64,000 bases of DNA from Bacteroidota bacterium (GTDB lineage Bacteria > Bacteroidota > Bacteroidia > B-17B0 > Aurantibacillaceae), in the NCBI GenBank assembly GCA_016711805.1, contig JADJSH010000021.1, positions 1-64,000 of the forward strand. The letters are read 5' to 3'. Position numbers and translations under genes: made by a program. This document shows, one piece after another, positions 1 to 10,350 of the stretch. Below the pieces are notes generated by a model. That model made no database searches. It saw nothing but the letters and a program-made list of their open reading frames with translations, and was not told the DNA's origin. Positions within the stretch are counted from its first letter, which is position 1, and each line of letters begins with the position of its first letter.

Positions 1-46
1 TGTGATTTGCTTTCAAAATGTATCTTTGACTTATTGATAAACACCA
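1..46 (+). CRISPR. Partial type II-C CRISPR repeat at left edge
   Basis: Positions 1-20 are the reverse complement of the tracrRNA anti-repeat at 5491-5510 apart from one missing base. That marks this as the 5' part of a II-C repeat read on the + strand. Such repeats are usually about 46-47 nt, so the unit probably runs to about position 46 and has lost its first one or two bases to the window edge. No second repeat follows to the right, so this is the array's cas2-proximal terminal unit; the rest of the array would lie left of the window. The repeat length is inferred. Confidence 0.65.
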
Positions 47-125
47 TATAAGTCGAAAACCACAACAAAATCAATGGTTTTAGGTAAATTTATCAATAAT
101 AAAAATGAGGTTTTATCGAACAATT

Positions 126-149
126 ATCCGACCTAGAGTCGGATTTTTT
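126..149 (+). terminator. Rho-independent terminator after CRISPR array
   Basis: A 7-bp perfect stem (ATCCGAC/GTCGGAT) with a 5-nt loop is followed by a run of T. The T-run is on the + strand, so it would end a transcript arriving from the array at the left edge rather than the minus-strand cas genes. Confidence 0.7.
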
Positions 150-162
150 GTTTCTATAAATG

Positions 163-506
163 TTAAAAAAGCTCCAATTGTTGAGGAACATCGGGTAAAT
201 CATGCTTTTTTGTACCATAAAACAGTTCAATTTGCCCAAATTGCTTATCCGTAATTTGTAATATACCCACTTTACCATGTTCGGGTAAAAGCGTTTTTAC
301 TCGTCGTTTATGCACATCGGCATTTTCGCTACTGGCACTATGGCGCACATACATACTAAACTGAAACATGCTGAAACCATCCTGCATTAAATCTTTACGA
401 AAACGCTGTGCAGCTTTTCGTTCTTTTTGGTTTCGGTTGGTAAATCATACATCACTAATGTCCACATAACTCGGTAGGCGTTTAAGCGTTCGGTGTTTAG
501 GTTCAT
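163..506 (-). pseudogene. cas2: Cas2 CRISPR integration subunit, frameshifted
   Basis: Cas2 is the small ferredoxin-fold partner of Cas1 in spacer acquisition. The N-terminal part (start ATG at 506, containing YRVMWTLVMYDLPTETKK) and the C-terminal part (MQDGFSMFQFSMYVRHS onward) lie in different frames. The break is at a run of five A on the minus strand near 424-428, where six would restore one frame of about 113 residues, the normal size for type II Cas2. Otherwise the protein looks well conserved. It is the last gene of the minus-strand cas9-cas1-cas2 set, next to the array. A single-base loss in a homopolymer could be decay or sequencing error. Confidence 0.8.
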
Positions 507-520
507 GGTATTTGTATTTT

Positions 521-590
521 GTCAGTTCGAGCGTAGTCGAGAACCAGTAGAGTTTATGAGAACGCTTCTCGACTACGCTCGAAGTGACAG
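521..590. repeat. Palindromic REP-like pair between cas1 and cas2
   Basis: Two inverted copies of a motif of about 24 bp (one arm reads GTTCGAGCGTAGTCGAGAAC) surround a short centre, making a long imperfect hairpin. The same motif recurs at 54228-54250. It sits between the end of cas1 and the start of cas2, where the two genes are normally nearly contiguous, so it has probably inserted into the operon. Confidence 0.75.
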
Positions 591-600
591 TTATTAAGAA

Positions 601-1502
601 CTATAATTCAGGATACAGTATTTTACGTTGTTCGCCATTAAAACATTTCACGATGCTCACAGCAGTGCGTTGTGTTGCTAACATTAAAGGACTTTTTTCT
701 CCATCAATAGTTACATCAATAGCGGGTATTTTTAATAAAACAGCTTTATGCTCTTTAGTCATATCATCAGTAGCTCCCATTTCAGCAACCATTTGATGTA
801 CTATTTGGTCAACATAAGGACGGTAAGGTTCCATTAAATCATCGGCTAAGCAATAGGCATTGTATCTGTTTTTATGAAAGATACCAAGGGTAGGGAGCAA
901 GCCTGCGGCAACAATACTGCGAGCCATCGTAGCTCTTAGTATGGCGTAACCATAATTTAAAAAATTATTGGGTGGCGGACCTTCCACGGTCACGAACAAA
1001 GCCATTGAACATGCTGGAAATTGATTTCCAATAATAGACAGCTGCCATGCCTTCCGCAATTATCGGCATCACCACTTTTTATGTTTTTATGCAAGGGTAT
1101 TAAATAATCCGATTGCAATTCCACAGCTATCTAAAGGGGCCGCTTGATTTTTTATTTTTTGTGTAACCGTTTGTTGCCATAATTGTTTTTTTAGCGGTTC
1201 ACTCGCTGCTAATTGAGCATCGTAGCGTTCTTGCTGTATGCTATTACCCTCAATAGGCAATAACAAACTTTGTGGCATGTGGCGGTAATCACAAATAATC
1301 ACCGCTACATTGTTTTCTTGCAAGGCTTGTAATAAGCCACTAGTTAAAGTAATTTGTGGGTTATCTATTACCACAATGCCAACATCCTCAATTGGTATGG
1401 TGGCTAAAGCATCTCGTTTAAATTCGGTAGGTAATAAATCGTTTTTCTCAACTTCGGGCAAACGAATGTTTAATTGAGCGTTTTTGATACTCAAATAACT
1501 GT
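601..1502 (-). pseudogene. cas1: Cas1 CRISPR integrase, 5'-truncated and frameshifted
   Basis: Cas1 is the spacer-integration nuclease. Type II Cas1 sequence is clear from YLSIKNAQLNIRLPEVEKND to the C-terminal ILYPEL. The usual first 13 or so residues (MIKRTLYFGNP-like) are absent, and the reading frame instead continues from the end of the cas9 remnant, so a deletion has removed the start. Three further frame changes are seen: near 1101, after GIAIG; near 1051-1057; and near 981-985. The last two are extra G residues in GGAAGG contexts. Catalytic-region segments (SGDADNCEGMAAVYYWK in mixed frames, GIFHKNRYNAYCLADD) are still readable. It cannot make a normal Cas1 as sequenced. Confidence 0.85.
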
Positions 1503-4500
1503 ACTCTAAATAAATTTGGACTAATTAGATGATAATTTTCAGAGTTTAATAAATCAATCTCATTTGGATTGAAACCACTTTGTTCATTCGGGAAAACAAA
1601 ATATTCGTTTTGTTTCATTGTAAATAAAAACTGCCAGCCTTCTTTTCTTTATAAGTTTTATCAATTATAGGTATCCCTAAATTTACACGAGTTGTTGCAT
1701 CAAAAAATGAAATAACGTTTTCTTGTAAATCTCCATTTTCATCTTTATAAATAGCTACATGGTGGTTATTTCCTGTATTAACAAAATCAACAGGAATGCC
1801 ATTACCATTTTTATCAAGTATTAAACTGCCTTCTTTGTCTTTTTTACTATGTAGGGCTTGTGCATTGTTTATGCCTGTAATTGCAACTCGTTTTATTGAA
1901 ATGCATTTTTCTTTATTTAACCAAATAGGATTTTCATCTAAATTAGAAAAGGCTTTTTTGCTATCGTTATTAAATTCTTTTAATCTGACATTTCCAGTAC
2001 TTTTTTATTTTTGGGTCAACTACTTTTTCAATTTTTAATTCAGGTGTTATGTCTTTTCTTATTGTGTAAATTGTTTCTAGAGCAACCGTTTTAACTTTAA
2101 TAGGCACTTTATACGTTTGCAACGTATCAAAGTATAGTGGATTTTTATCTAAACTATTTTTTGCTGTAAATGCTTTTTTAGGGTCGTTATCAAATTCAAT
2201 TAATCGTTTTAATAAAGCTTCACGGTATTTTTTATTGGCTACTGTTTTAATTAATTCTTCATTGAAGTTAGCTCCTACCTTTTCTTCTTTAGTTACATAC
2301 TGTTGTATGCTACCATATATAGTTTCTAAATGTAATTGTCCGCGAGGCGTTAATTGTTTCTTTTTATTTACCCCTCCTTTTTTTTTAGTAGTGTTTATAT
2401 TAATGGTTGTTACTTTGTTTTTGCTTTTATAGAAACTAAGGTATTTTCTAATTGCTTTTTTGCTTCAGCTCTAAAATCATTTAATGGAATAGGCGGTTTG
2501 AATCTCAGTTTGTTTTTATCATCACGATATAATTCTTTTGTTTCAATACCATAAATACTGCTTGATTTTTCACTCCGTGCATTTAAATTATTTAAAGTAC
2601 TGTATATGACTACGTTTTGTAAAAGCAATTGTTAAAGCGTCCATTGCATGGTGTCGATGGTCATTTCGTTTTGTCCAATCTTTAATTCGTTTTATTTTAT
2701 GACCTTCTCTATTTTCAATAATTTCTGTTAATCCAAGTTTATTGTATTTATCCCAATTTAATTCTTGCATCACATCAATTAACTGCCAATCTTGTCTTAA
2801 TCTATCGGTTACCATACCGCTAGTAGAAACAACATCTTTAACTAATTCTTCTAATATAGATTTTGCTTTTTTAGCAATGTATTGCGTATCTCTTAAATCA
2901 CGAGCAATAAAATCACTAGGGATTTCAGAGCCAGACATTTTTAGTTTATTATATTTTGTTTTTGAAATTTTAAAGGCTTTATACAAATCTTCAATTCTAG
3001 TGATGTAATCTTTTAAGCCTTTATCTCCTTGCTTTGCATTAATATAATCATAGGCTGTTTCGTTAGCCTTTTCTATATTTATACTTCTACTTTCAAGAGT
3101 TTTATTGGAAAATGAATCGTCAAATAAACGTGATTGAGGTATAATATGCTCAATATCAAACTCCTTGCTAAATAGTTTATTTGGTTCAATGTAGCTATTA
3201 GAATAAAGCGTTTTGTAACCATTATGTTCTAATTCTAAATATAATTTATATCGTATGATGTCATTACGACTGATATGATTCAAGCCAAAATCTTTTTGTA
3301 AAATAGCTCTATATTTTTCGTGCTCGATTGTATTTTTAGCAACAACGCTAGTTAATTCTTCACGTTCTTTTGCACTTTTCTTTAATTCACGGGCTAATTC
3401 AATCCTAATTTCATCAGGTTTTCCATAAGTATCAATAGCAGTATTAACTACATTAATCATTTGGTTTAATATTTTTTCAACCACAGGATTACGTAAACTA
3501 TTTTTAGGTAAAATGTCGAGTTTGTTTTTTAAAACCTTTTTATCTTTTTCTTCTTTAGTTAATGAGTTTTTAGAATGCTTATATCCTGCAAGCGTACATG
3601 CTACACTAAACTCGTTTCCTTCTTTTAAATATGGCAATATTTTACGAATAGCTTTTGTACTTAAACTGCCGTAATCAGGTTGGAAACTAATATTTGAAAG
3701 AATAGTTGCATATTCTTTTTCAAAACCGTAGTTAATCATTAATTTTTGAATCAAATTACCAGAACCTGTGGGCGTATTATCTCCTTCAAATGAATATAAC
3801 AAATGCCATAATTGATAAGAGGCTTGTTTTTCGAAGGCGTCTCCTTCCAAATTTGTATCAAAAAATAAAATAGATGTATTATAACCTAGTCCTTCAAAAA
3901 CGGAGGCAACAATTTCAATTACTTTTTCAGACTTAAGTTTACTAAAATCATATTCTCCATGCCCACTTAATTCAATAATTTTTGGTAAGTTTTAAATATT
4001 GAAGCATTGGTTTTATTACCTTCAATGTCCTTAAAATTAAAATCTAAGTCTTTATGGTTTTCATATAGAAGCTTTAATGCTTCTCCTTTTGAAAGTTTTT
4101 CTTTTAAATTTAATTCTTTAAATAGGATTTCTTTTTCTTCTTGCAATAGTTCGCGTTTAGCTCCATTGCCTTTTTCAATTAATTGAATATTATTTAATAT
4201 TTGCCAAATTTTAAATTCTTGAAAAAGAGGAGATGATTTAGGGCAAACTTTATTTCCTATTGTTTTTGTTTTTTTCTTTCCATCTATTGTAACTTCAATT
4301 TGTTTATTTTCAAATTCACAAATACTTACTAATCCTTTTTGACTTTTTAATCTTCTTTGATAGAAAATAATAACATCACGGATTTCAGATTTCAATTCAT
4401 CAGATAGTACTTTATGAAATTTTGCTTGTGTTTCCCAAATGGAATTAAATTCATCTAAATAATCTTGTCGGTAAAATACTTGGTTTTTTAATTTTGTATG

Positions 4501-5445
4501 AGGGTTTTCATCTAATTGCCTCATTAAATATTGTCCAACTGTTTCTTTGTTAAAGTAGAGTTCTTTACTTCTGTCACTAATGGAACCTAAGTAACCACTT
4601 GAATTGCTTATAGTCCCATTTAAATCACTTATTACGAAAGCTAATTCTTCTTGACTTAATTTTTTTGTTAATGATTCAACCCGCCATAGATAAGTTTGCA
4701 TTCTTTTATCTGCACCTTTATTATCTGCAGTATAAATTTTATATTTTGCTAAGAATATTTTAGTCGTATTAACTTTCCCTTTGCCTATTATTTGCTCTTT
4801 AAATTCATTAGTTAATATATCTGCATGAAATGTTTTTTGAAAGTTCCAAATCGTATCAAATTCGGCTTGTAAATCTGAGCGATAAAAATCTGGAATGTAT
4901 TTTTTATTTTCTTTTAATAATTCTAATACCAATTGCCCAGGTGTTATTTTTTCATTATACAATTTTTTCGCTATTTCCATCCCGTCAATTAGCTGACCTT
5001 CATCTTGGGATTTAGCTTTACGGCTACTTTTGTAGCCACGTTTTTTATTTATCATTAATAGAACTCGCGCAAATTCTTCAAGTGATATTTGTTCCTTGAC
5101 AGCCTTTGCTCTTAGTCGATAGGTTTCAAAAGTCGATTTATTCCCATTTTCAGATAATAGAGTGTCCTTTGTTATAAATCCCTTTTCGCTAAGTATCTCA
5201 ATTAAATTCTCCTTTCTTAATTTGAAACGTTGCAAATTCCTACGCATACTACGTTTTAATGTTCTATCTGCATTTGTAGTAATGCTTTTGCCTTTTTCAA
5301 AATTAGTTTGTTCGTCAACCGTTAATGGATTTACTCTTACGCCTAATTTTATTATTTCAGACCTTTCTTTTTCATTATCTGCTTCATTTACTATCGCCCA
5401 GCCAATAGATGTCGTGCCTAAATCTAAACCTAAAATCTTTTTCAT
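1503..5445 (-). pseudogene. cas9: Type II-C Cas9 nuclease, multiply frameshifted, 3'-deleted
   Basis: This is the RNA-guided DNA endonuclease of the locus. Domains read in order: RuvC-I (KKILGLDLGTTSIGWAI), an Arg-rich bridge helix (LKRSMRRNLQRFKLRKENL), the recognition lobe, RuvC-II (DEIRIELARELKKS), HNH (FDIEHIIPQSRLFDDSFSNK), RuvC-III (HHAMDALTIAF) and a PAM-interacting region ending near SPNLFRV. All catalytic motifs survive. The frame breaks at about 3990, 2594, 2420, 2003 and 1640; four are one-base contractions and one (2594) an expansion, mostly in A/T runs. The last 60 or so codons (normally continuing from LFRVQK) are missing, joined to cas1. Intact length would be about 1,380 aa, normal for Bacteroidota II-C Cas9. 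Confidence 0.9.
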
Positions 5446-5490
5446 ATAATTATTTTGTTTAACTAAATATTATGTTGTAGTATTGTATTA

Positions 5491-5568
5491 CATTTTGAAG
5501 CAAATCACAATAAGGATTATTCCGTTGTGAAAACATCCAAAGCGGGAGAGCAATCTCTCGCTTTTTTT
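5491..5568 (+). ncRNA. tracrRNA of the type II-C CRISPR system
   Basis: The anti-repeat at 5491-5510 is complementary to the CRISPR repeat at 1-20 with one bulged base. It is followed by a nexus-like segment (AAGGATTATTCCGTTGTG) typical of Flavobacteria-type II-C tracrRNAs, and a strong terminator hairpin. It is divergent from cas9, whose start is 46 bp away. The orientation (anti-repeat 5', terminator 3') fits + strand transcription. The exact 5' end is unknown. Confidence 0.85.
5542..5568 (+). terminator. tracrRNA terminator hairpin
   Basis: A 7-bp stem (GCGGGAG/CTCTCGC, one G-T pair), a six-base loop and a run of seven or more T form a clean intrinsic terminator at the tracrRNA 3' end. 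Confidence 0.85.
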
Positions 5569-5677
5569 ATTCAATTAAATATAAAACTATTTTTTTGTAA
5601 ATAAAAATAGCTAATCTTAATAAGATTGCTGTTTGATAATGATTTTTGAATCAAAATTCTTTTAAGTAAATTGCACT

Positions 5678-6592
5678 ATGGCAAAAATTATCATAATGTT
5701 TTTTCTTCCACTCACGTTTTTTGCTCAAACATTAACGGTTCAATCTCCTATTCGTTTTTTAGCTTTAGGCGATTCTTATACGATTGGACAAAATGTTGCC
5801 GCCAATAAAAGTTGGCCAGCTCAATTGGTTGATTCATTAAATGCTAGAGGAATTGTAACAGATACCATGCGCATTATTGCTACTACTGGCTGGAGAACAG
5901 ATAATTTATTAAACGCTATTATCAATAAGCAGTTAGAGCAACAACATTATAATTTAGTGTCTGTTTTAATTGGCGTTAATAATCAATATCAAAACAAGCC
6001 TATTTCTCAATATATGAGCGAGTTCCCACAGTTATTAGATTCTGCTATACATTATGCAGGAGGAGACACAAGTCATGTTTTTATTGTTTCTATTCCTGAT
6101 TATGCCGCTACACCGTTTGGACAGGAAGCCAGTCCTTCTCAAATTAGCCAAGAGATAGATCAATATAATTTGATTAATAAAAATTTTGCAGATAGTTACC
6201 ATATTAAATACTTCGACATCACGCCAATTTCGCGCTTTGGTTTATTTCAACCTTATTTAGTTGCTAATGATGGTCTGCATCCTTCGGAAGTACAATATAG
6301 CGAATGGGTAAAATTGATGTTACAAGGAAATTTGCTCTCAGTTTTTGAGGATTTGACAGCTAAAAAAATGAAAGTGTTTCCAAATCCTGCGTCGGATAAC
6401 ATTACAATATCCTATCCAGTAAGAATTAAAAAAACATTGGAACTTTATAATGCCACAGGAACCTTAATACTCAAACGAGATATGAATGATGAATCTATTG
6501 ACATCTCGTTGAAAGATTTAAGCAAAGGAATATACGTTGTTCGTATTGCGTATAACGATCAACAATTTATAAAAGCAATTATTAAACAATAA
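5678..6592 (+). CDS. Secreted SGNH/GDSL hydrolase with T9SS sorting tail
   Basis: 304 residues. A short N-terminal signal peptide (IIIMFFLPLTFFAQ) leads into an SGNH-fold esterase domain: block I GDSY near residue 31, the GVNNQ Asn block near residue 98, and DGLHPS with the catalytic Asp/His near residue 207. From about residue 227 a type A T9SS C-terminal domain follows (VFPNPASDNITISYP, ending in GIYVVRI), so the protein should cross the outer membrane by type IX secretion. The substrate is not evident; carbohydrate or lipid esters are usual for the fold. It stands alone between the tracrRNA and the convergent gatB, whose stop lies just beyond it. Confidence 0.85.
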   Translation: MAKIIIMFFLPLTFFAQTLTVQSPIRFLALGDSYTIGQNVAANKSWPAQLVDSLNARGIVTDTMRIIATTGWRTDNLLNAIINKQLEQQHYNLVSVLIGVNNQYQNKPISQYMSEFPQLLDSAIHYAGGDTSHVFIVSIPDYAATPFGQEASPSQISQEIDQYNLINKNFADSYHIKYFDITPISRFGLFQPYLVANDGLHPSEVQYSEWVKLMLQGNLLSVFEDLTAKKMKVFPNPASDNITISYPVRIKKTLELYNATGTLILKRDMNDESIDISLKDLSKGIYVVRIAYNDQQFIKAIIKQ

Positions 6593-6593
6593 A

Positions 6594-8045
6594 TTATTTC
6601 TCTAATGCTTCCTTCACTAACTGATTCGCCATTTTAGGATCCGTTTTGCCTTTCCCCATTTTCATCACTTCACCAACAAATAAACCTAATAAATTAATTT
6701 TACCATTTTTGTATTCCGTAATTTTTTCAGGATATTTTGCTAAAGCTTGATCAACCAATTCTTGTAAAGCACCAGTATCGTTGCTTTGTATAATATCTAA
6801 ACGCTGTGCAATACTTAATGGCGCTTCATCCATATTTAACATCAACTCTGGAAATAATTTTTGTGTAGCTGCTGCATTACTAATTTTTCCTTCGTCAATT
6901 AACGCAATTAAATCGGCAATGGCTTTTGGTTTTACTTTAAATTGTTCAATGGCAATAGCGTTTTCATTCAGATACGATTTAATACTTCCCATCATCCAGT
7001 TAGCCGCTGCTTTGTAGTTTTTAGTGTGAGACACTAATTCATTAAAATATAAAGCCAATCCTTTTAAGTCGGTTAAATTAAGCGCATCGTATTCTGATAA
7101 GCCAAATTCTTTTGTGAATTTCTTCAATAAATCGTTTGGTAATTCAGGCATGTGTGCCTTTACTGTATTAATGTATTCTTGTGTAATAAATACAGGTTGT
7201 AAATCTGGTTCAGGAAAATAACGGTAATCATTTGCATTTTCTTTACTACGTAAAGCAAAAGTAGAACCATCGGTTGCATTAAAACTTCTTGTCTCTCCAG
7301 CTATATCTTCACCAGCTTCCAATAAATCAATTTGGCGTTTTATTTCAAAATCAATAGCGCGTTGCACGTTACGGAAAGAGTTCATGTTTTTAACCTCTAC
7401 TTTTTTTCCGTATTCCTTCGCATCTTTCAGCATCACAGAGACGTTTGCATCACAACGTAATGAACCTTCTTCCATGTTCCCATCGCAAATATCTAAATAA
7501 CGTACTAGTTTTTTTACTTCCGTTAAATACACATACGCTTCGTCGCTGCAAGTAAAATCTGGTTCTGTTACAATTTCTAATAAAGGTGTTCCCGCACGAT
7601 TTAAGTCAATTAACGATTCAAATGGATCGATGTCATGCATACTTTTACCTGCATCTTCTTCCATGTGAATACGCGTTAAATTAATGCGTTTCTCAGTTCC
7701 ATCTTTTAATTTTACATCTACATAACCACCAGTACAAATAGGTGTTTTATCTTGTGTTATTTGATAGCCTTTTGGTAAATCGGCATAAAAATAATTTTTA
7801 CGAGCAAACTGATTTTCTTCTCTGATGTTTGAATGTGTAGCAATACCTAATTTCACGGCAAACTCAATAGCGCGCTTGCTTACTTTTGGCAAGGTGCCAG
7901 GGTGACCTAAAGTAATCACACTGACATTGGTATTTGGCATAGCTCCATATTCGGCTACATCGTCGCTATACATTTTTGTTTTGGTTAATAATTGAATGTG
8001 ACATTCTAAACCAATTACTGCTTTATATTTATCGTAAACGGACAT
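6594..8045 (-). CDS. gatB: Asp/Glu-tRNA amidotransferase subunit B
   Basis: GatB is the tRNA-binding kinase subunit of GatCAB, which converts misacylated Glu-tRNA(Gln) or Asp-tRNA(Asn) to the amide form. At 483 residues the length is normal. The N-terminal cradle domain starts YKAVIGLECHIQLLTKTKMYS and includes GYQITQDKTPIC and SLRCDANVS; the C-terminal helical (YqeY-like) domain runs from about residue 330 to the end (GLFVGEVMKMGKGKTDPKM). The start ATG at 8045 fits the family. gatA and gatC are not next to it, as is common in Bacteroidota. Confidence 0.97.
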   Translation of the reverse strand: MSVYDKYKAVIGLECHIQLLTKTKMYSDDVAEYGAMPNTNVSVITLGHPGTLPKVSKRAIEFAVKLGIATHSNIREENQFARKNYFYADLPKGYQITQDKTPICTGGYVDVKLKDGTEKRINLTRIHMEEDAGKSMHDIDPFESLIDLNRAGTPLLEIVTEPDFTCSDEAYVYLTEVKKLVRYLDICDGNMEEGSLRCDANVSVMLKDAKEYGKKVEVKNMNSFRNVQRAIDFEIKRQIDLLEAGEDIAGETRSFNATDGSTFALRSKENANDYRYFPEPDLQPVFITQEYINTVKAHMPELPNDLLKKFTKEFGLSEYDALNLTDLKGLALYFNELVSHTKNYKAAANWMMGSIKSYLNENAIAIEQFKVKPKAIADLIALIDEGKISNAAATQKLFPELMLNMDEAPLSIAQRLDIIQSNDTGALQELVDQALAKYPEKITEYKNGKINLLGLFVGEVMKMGKGKTDPKMANQLVKEALEK

Positions 8046-8169
8046 GTTGATAGTTATGAGTTATAAGTTTTGAATTATGAGTTGAGTGTTTACTCAAATA
8101 TTCAGAGTTTAAAGATAGTAAATTTTATAATTCCGTAAGGAAAACCAAAGTTCGAAATAAGGTTTTACC

Positions 8170-8251
8170 GCGCGAGGGATTGCAGCGAAAATCCTTTTTG
8201 TGCCTCTTTTACAAAAAGATTGGAGCGTAAAGCCCGACCGAAGGGCGCGCC
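8170..8251. repeat. Dispersed GC-richer element (GGGATTGCAGCG family)
   Basis: The segment with GAGGGATTGCAGCGAAAATCC, AAAAAGATTGGAGCGTAAAG and GGGCGCGCCC resembles the two copies at 30361-30545. It is visibly richer in G+C than its surroundings and fills most of the gatB-dnaG gap. No coding sense is evident. Confidence 0.6.
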
Positions 8252-8334
8252 CAACGATTTATTAATTTGTTTTTACAATACACAGATTGAAAAGAGGACA
8301 TTTTACTTATATTTACTGTCCAAAACCACATTTT

Positions 8335-10338
8335 TTGATACCAAAGTTTACCATAGATAAAATTATTGATGCCGCCCGAGTTGAGGACGTTATTGGGGAT
8401 TTTATTACCTTAAAAAAACGTGGCGCTAACTTACTAGGACTTTGTCCTTTTCATGGAGAGAAATCGCCGTCATTTACAGTGTCGCCAGCTAAAGGTATTT
8501 ATAAATGTTTTGGCTGTGGTAAATCGGGTACGGCCGTGAATTTTATTATGGATTTGGAAAGTTTATCTTATCCAGAAGCCTTAAGGTATTTAGCCAATAA
8601 ATATGGGATTGAAGTCGTTGAAAAAGAAGTGACGATTGAAGAAAAGGCTCAGCAAAACGAAAAAGAGAGTTTATACATTGTGATGCAATATGCACAAAAG
8701 TATTACACCAATTTGTTGATGAATGACGATATGGGGCGTTCCATAGGCTTAGGTTATTTCAAGGAACGTGGTTTTACCCAAGATATTATTGATAAATTTC
8801 AGTTAGGATATAGTTCTGAAGAAAGAAGAAAATTTTCTGAAACAGCTGTAAAAAATGGCTACAAACCTGAGTATTTGGTAAAGACAGGAATGTCGATTTT
8901 ATCCAATAATCATGTAGAAGGAACTCCAATTACAGAAAAAGATATTTTTGATAGATACACAGGTCGTGTGATGTTTCCTATTCATAATATTTCCGGAAAG
9001 GTGATTGGCTTTGGAGGACGTATTTTAATTACGGATAAAAAGCAAGCCAAGTATATCAACTCTCCGCAAACAGATATTTACGATAAAAGTAAAACGCTGT
9101 ACGGATTGTTTCAGGCTAAAAAAGCCATTATACAAGATGATAATTGTTATTTGGTAGAAGGTTATACGGATGTGACTTCCATGCATCAATCAGGGATTGA
9201 AAACGTAGTAGCGTCTTCTGGAACATCGTTAACCGTTGAGCAAATAAAATTAATTCATCGTTTTACTAAAAACATTACCATTTTATATGATGGCGATGTG
9301 GCTGGTATTAAAGCCAGTTTCCGTGGAATTGATTTGATTTTGGAAGAAGGCATGAACGTTCGTGTGTTGTTGTTTCCTGATGGCGATGACCCAGATTCTT
9401 ATAGTAAAAAAGTAACGAACGAGGAGTTTAAAGAATTCATTAAAAATAATAGCAAAGATTTTATTGCTTTTAAAACAAGTTTGCTTTATAAAGAAGTTGA
9501 GCACGATCCAATTAAACGTGCCGAATTAATTAAAGATATTGTTGAAAGTATTTCTGTAATTCCTGATGCGATTAATCGTTCGGTATATGTGAAAGAATGT
9601 TCTAAAATTATGGACATTAGCGAACAGATATTGCAGATCGAAATCAATAAATTGATTCGTAAGAAAACAGGTAAGCAAAACACAAAGCCCTTCGACTCCG
9701 CTCAGGGTGACAGAAGCAACAATACAGGCTATCCAGATGAAATGCCTATAGAGGCGTATTTAGAAGAAGAAAAAGCAGTTGATCCAATATTAGATGGAGA
9801 AGAAAAAGAATTGCTTCGTATGATGATGCAATACGGAAATGTTTTGGTGGAAGTAGAGGCAGAGGATACAGACAATACAACTCAATCATTTCAGTTAACG
9901 GTTTGCGAGTTTGTGATATTTGAATTATGGAGAGATAATTTGCAATTTATTAATCCAGTTTATCAAATGGTGTTGGATGAGTTTCATCATGAATTAGAAC
10001 ATGGAAATATTCCTACGATGCATACTTTTACGCATCATCAAAATCCAGCAGTTTCTAGTATGGCTATTGATATCGCTTCTAACTCGGATACGGTAAGTTA
10101 TAAATGGGAAAAATTTGGAGTGAATGTTCCACAAGAAATTCATTTGATTAAAAAGGGCATCGAACACCAATTATTTAGCTTAAAGGAGAAACGATTGAAT
10201 CAAATTTTAAAAGAAGCCAAAGAGCTATTGAAAGTGGCAGACCCATTTGAAAATGTAAATGCTTATGAGTTTGTTATTATGCTCGAATCTCAAAAGAAGA
10301 GAGTAAATAAAATATTGGGACGAACAGTTATTAAATAA
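8335..10338 (+). CDS. dnaG: DNA primase DnaG
   Basis: DnaG makes RNA primers at the replication fork. The CHC2 zinc finger (LCPFHGEKSPSF then YKCFGCGKSG) comes first, then the RNA polymerase core with Toprim motifs (LVEGYTDVTSMHQSG, ILYDGDVAGIKA, DGDDPDS), then a C-terminal DnaB-interacting region. The reading frame is open further upstream, but family proteins begin at MIPK-like sequence, so the TTG at 8335 (read as M-IPKFTIDKI) is preferred over the TTG at 8287; that gives 667 residues. The linker near residue 455 contains an inserted palindromic repeat read as PFDSAQGD (9690-9712). Confidence 0.95.
   Translation: MIPKFTIDKIIDAARVEDVIGDFITLKKRGANLLGLCPFHGEKSPSFTVSPAKGIYKCFGCGKSGTAVNFIMDLESLSYPEALRYLANKYGIEVVEKEVTIEEKAQQNEKESLYIVMQYAQKYYTNLLMNDDMGRSIGLGYFKERGFTQDIIDKFQLGYSSEERRKFSETAVKNGYKPEYLVKTGMSILSNNHVEGTPITEKDIFDRYTGRVMFPIHNISGKVIGFGGRILITDKKQAKYINSPQTDIYDKSKTLYGLFQAKKAIIQDDNCYLVEGYTDVTSMHQSGIENVVASSGTSLTVEQIKLIHRFTKNITILYDGDVAGIKASFRGIDLILEEGMNVRVLLFPDGDDPDSYSKKVTNEEFKEFIKNNSKDFIAFKTSLLYKEVEHDPIKRAELIKDIVESISVIPDAINRSVYVKECSKIMDISEQILQIEINKLIRKKTGKQNTKPFDSAQGDRSNNTGYPDEMPIEAYLEEEKAVDPILDGEEKELLRMMMQYGNVLVEVEAEDTDNTTQSFQLTVCEFVIFELWRDNLQFINPVYQMVLDEFHHELEHGNIPTMHTFTHHQNPAVSSMAIDIASNSDTVSYKWEKFGVNVPQEIHLIKKGIEHQLFSLKEKRLNQILKEAKELLKVADPFENVNAYEFVIMLESQKKRVNKILGRTVIK
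9690..9712 (+). repeat. In-frame palindromic repeat inside dnaG
   Basis: A dispersed repeat reading TTCGACTCCGCTCAGGGTGA is translated as FDSAQGD within the dnaG linker. A close relative on the other strand lies in the glycosyltransferase at 60898-60920 (FDSAQPD). Confidence 0.75.
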
Positions 10339-10350
10339 CTTCAAATCTAG

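Noticed and set aside
93..278. Minus-strand ORF of 61 codons overlapping the cas2 3' end
   Set aside because: It is a shadow of cas2 in another frame; the cas2 frame is the one with family similarity.
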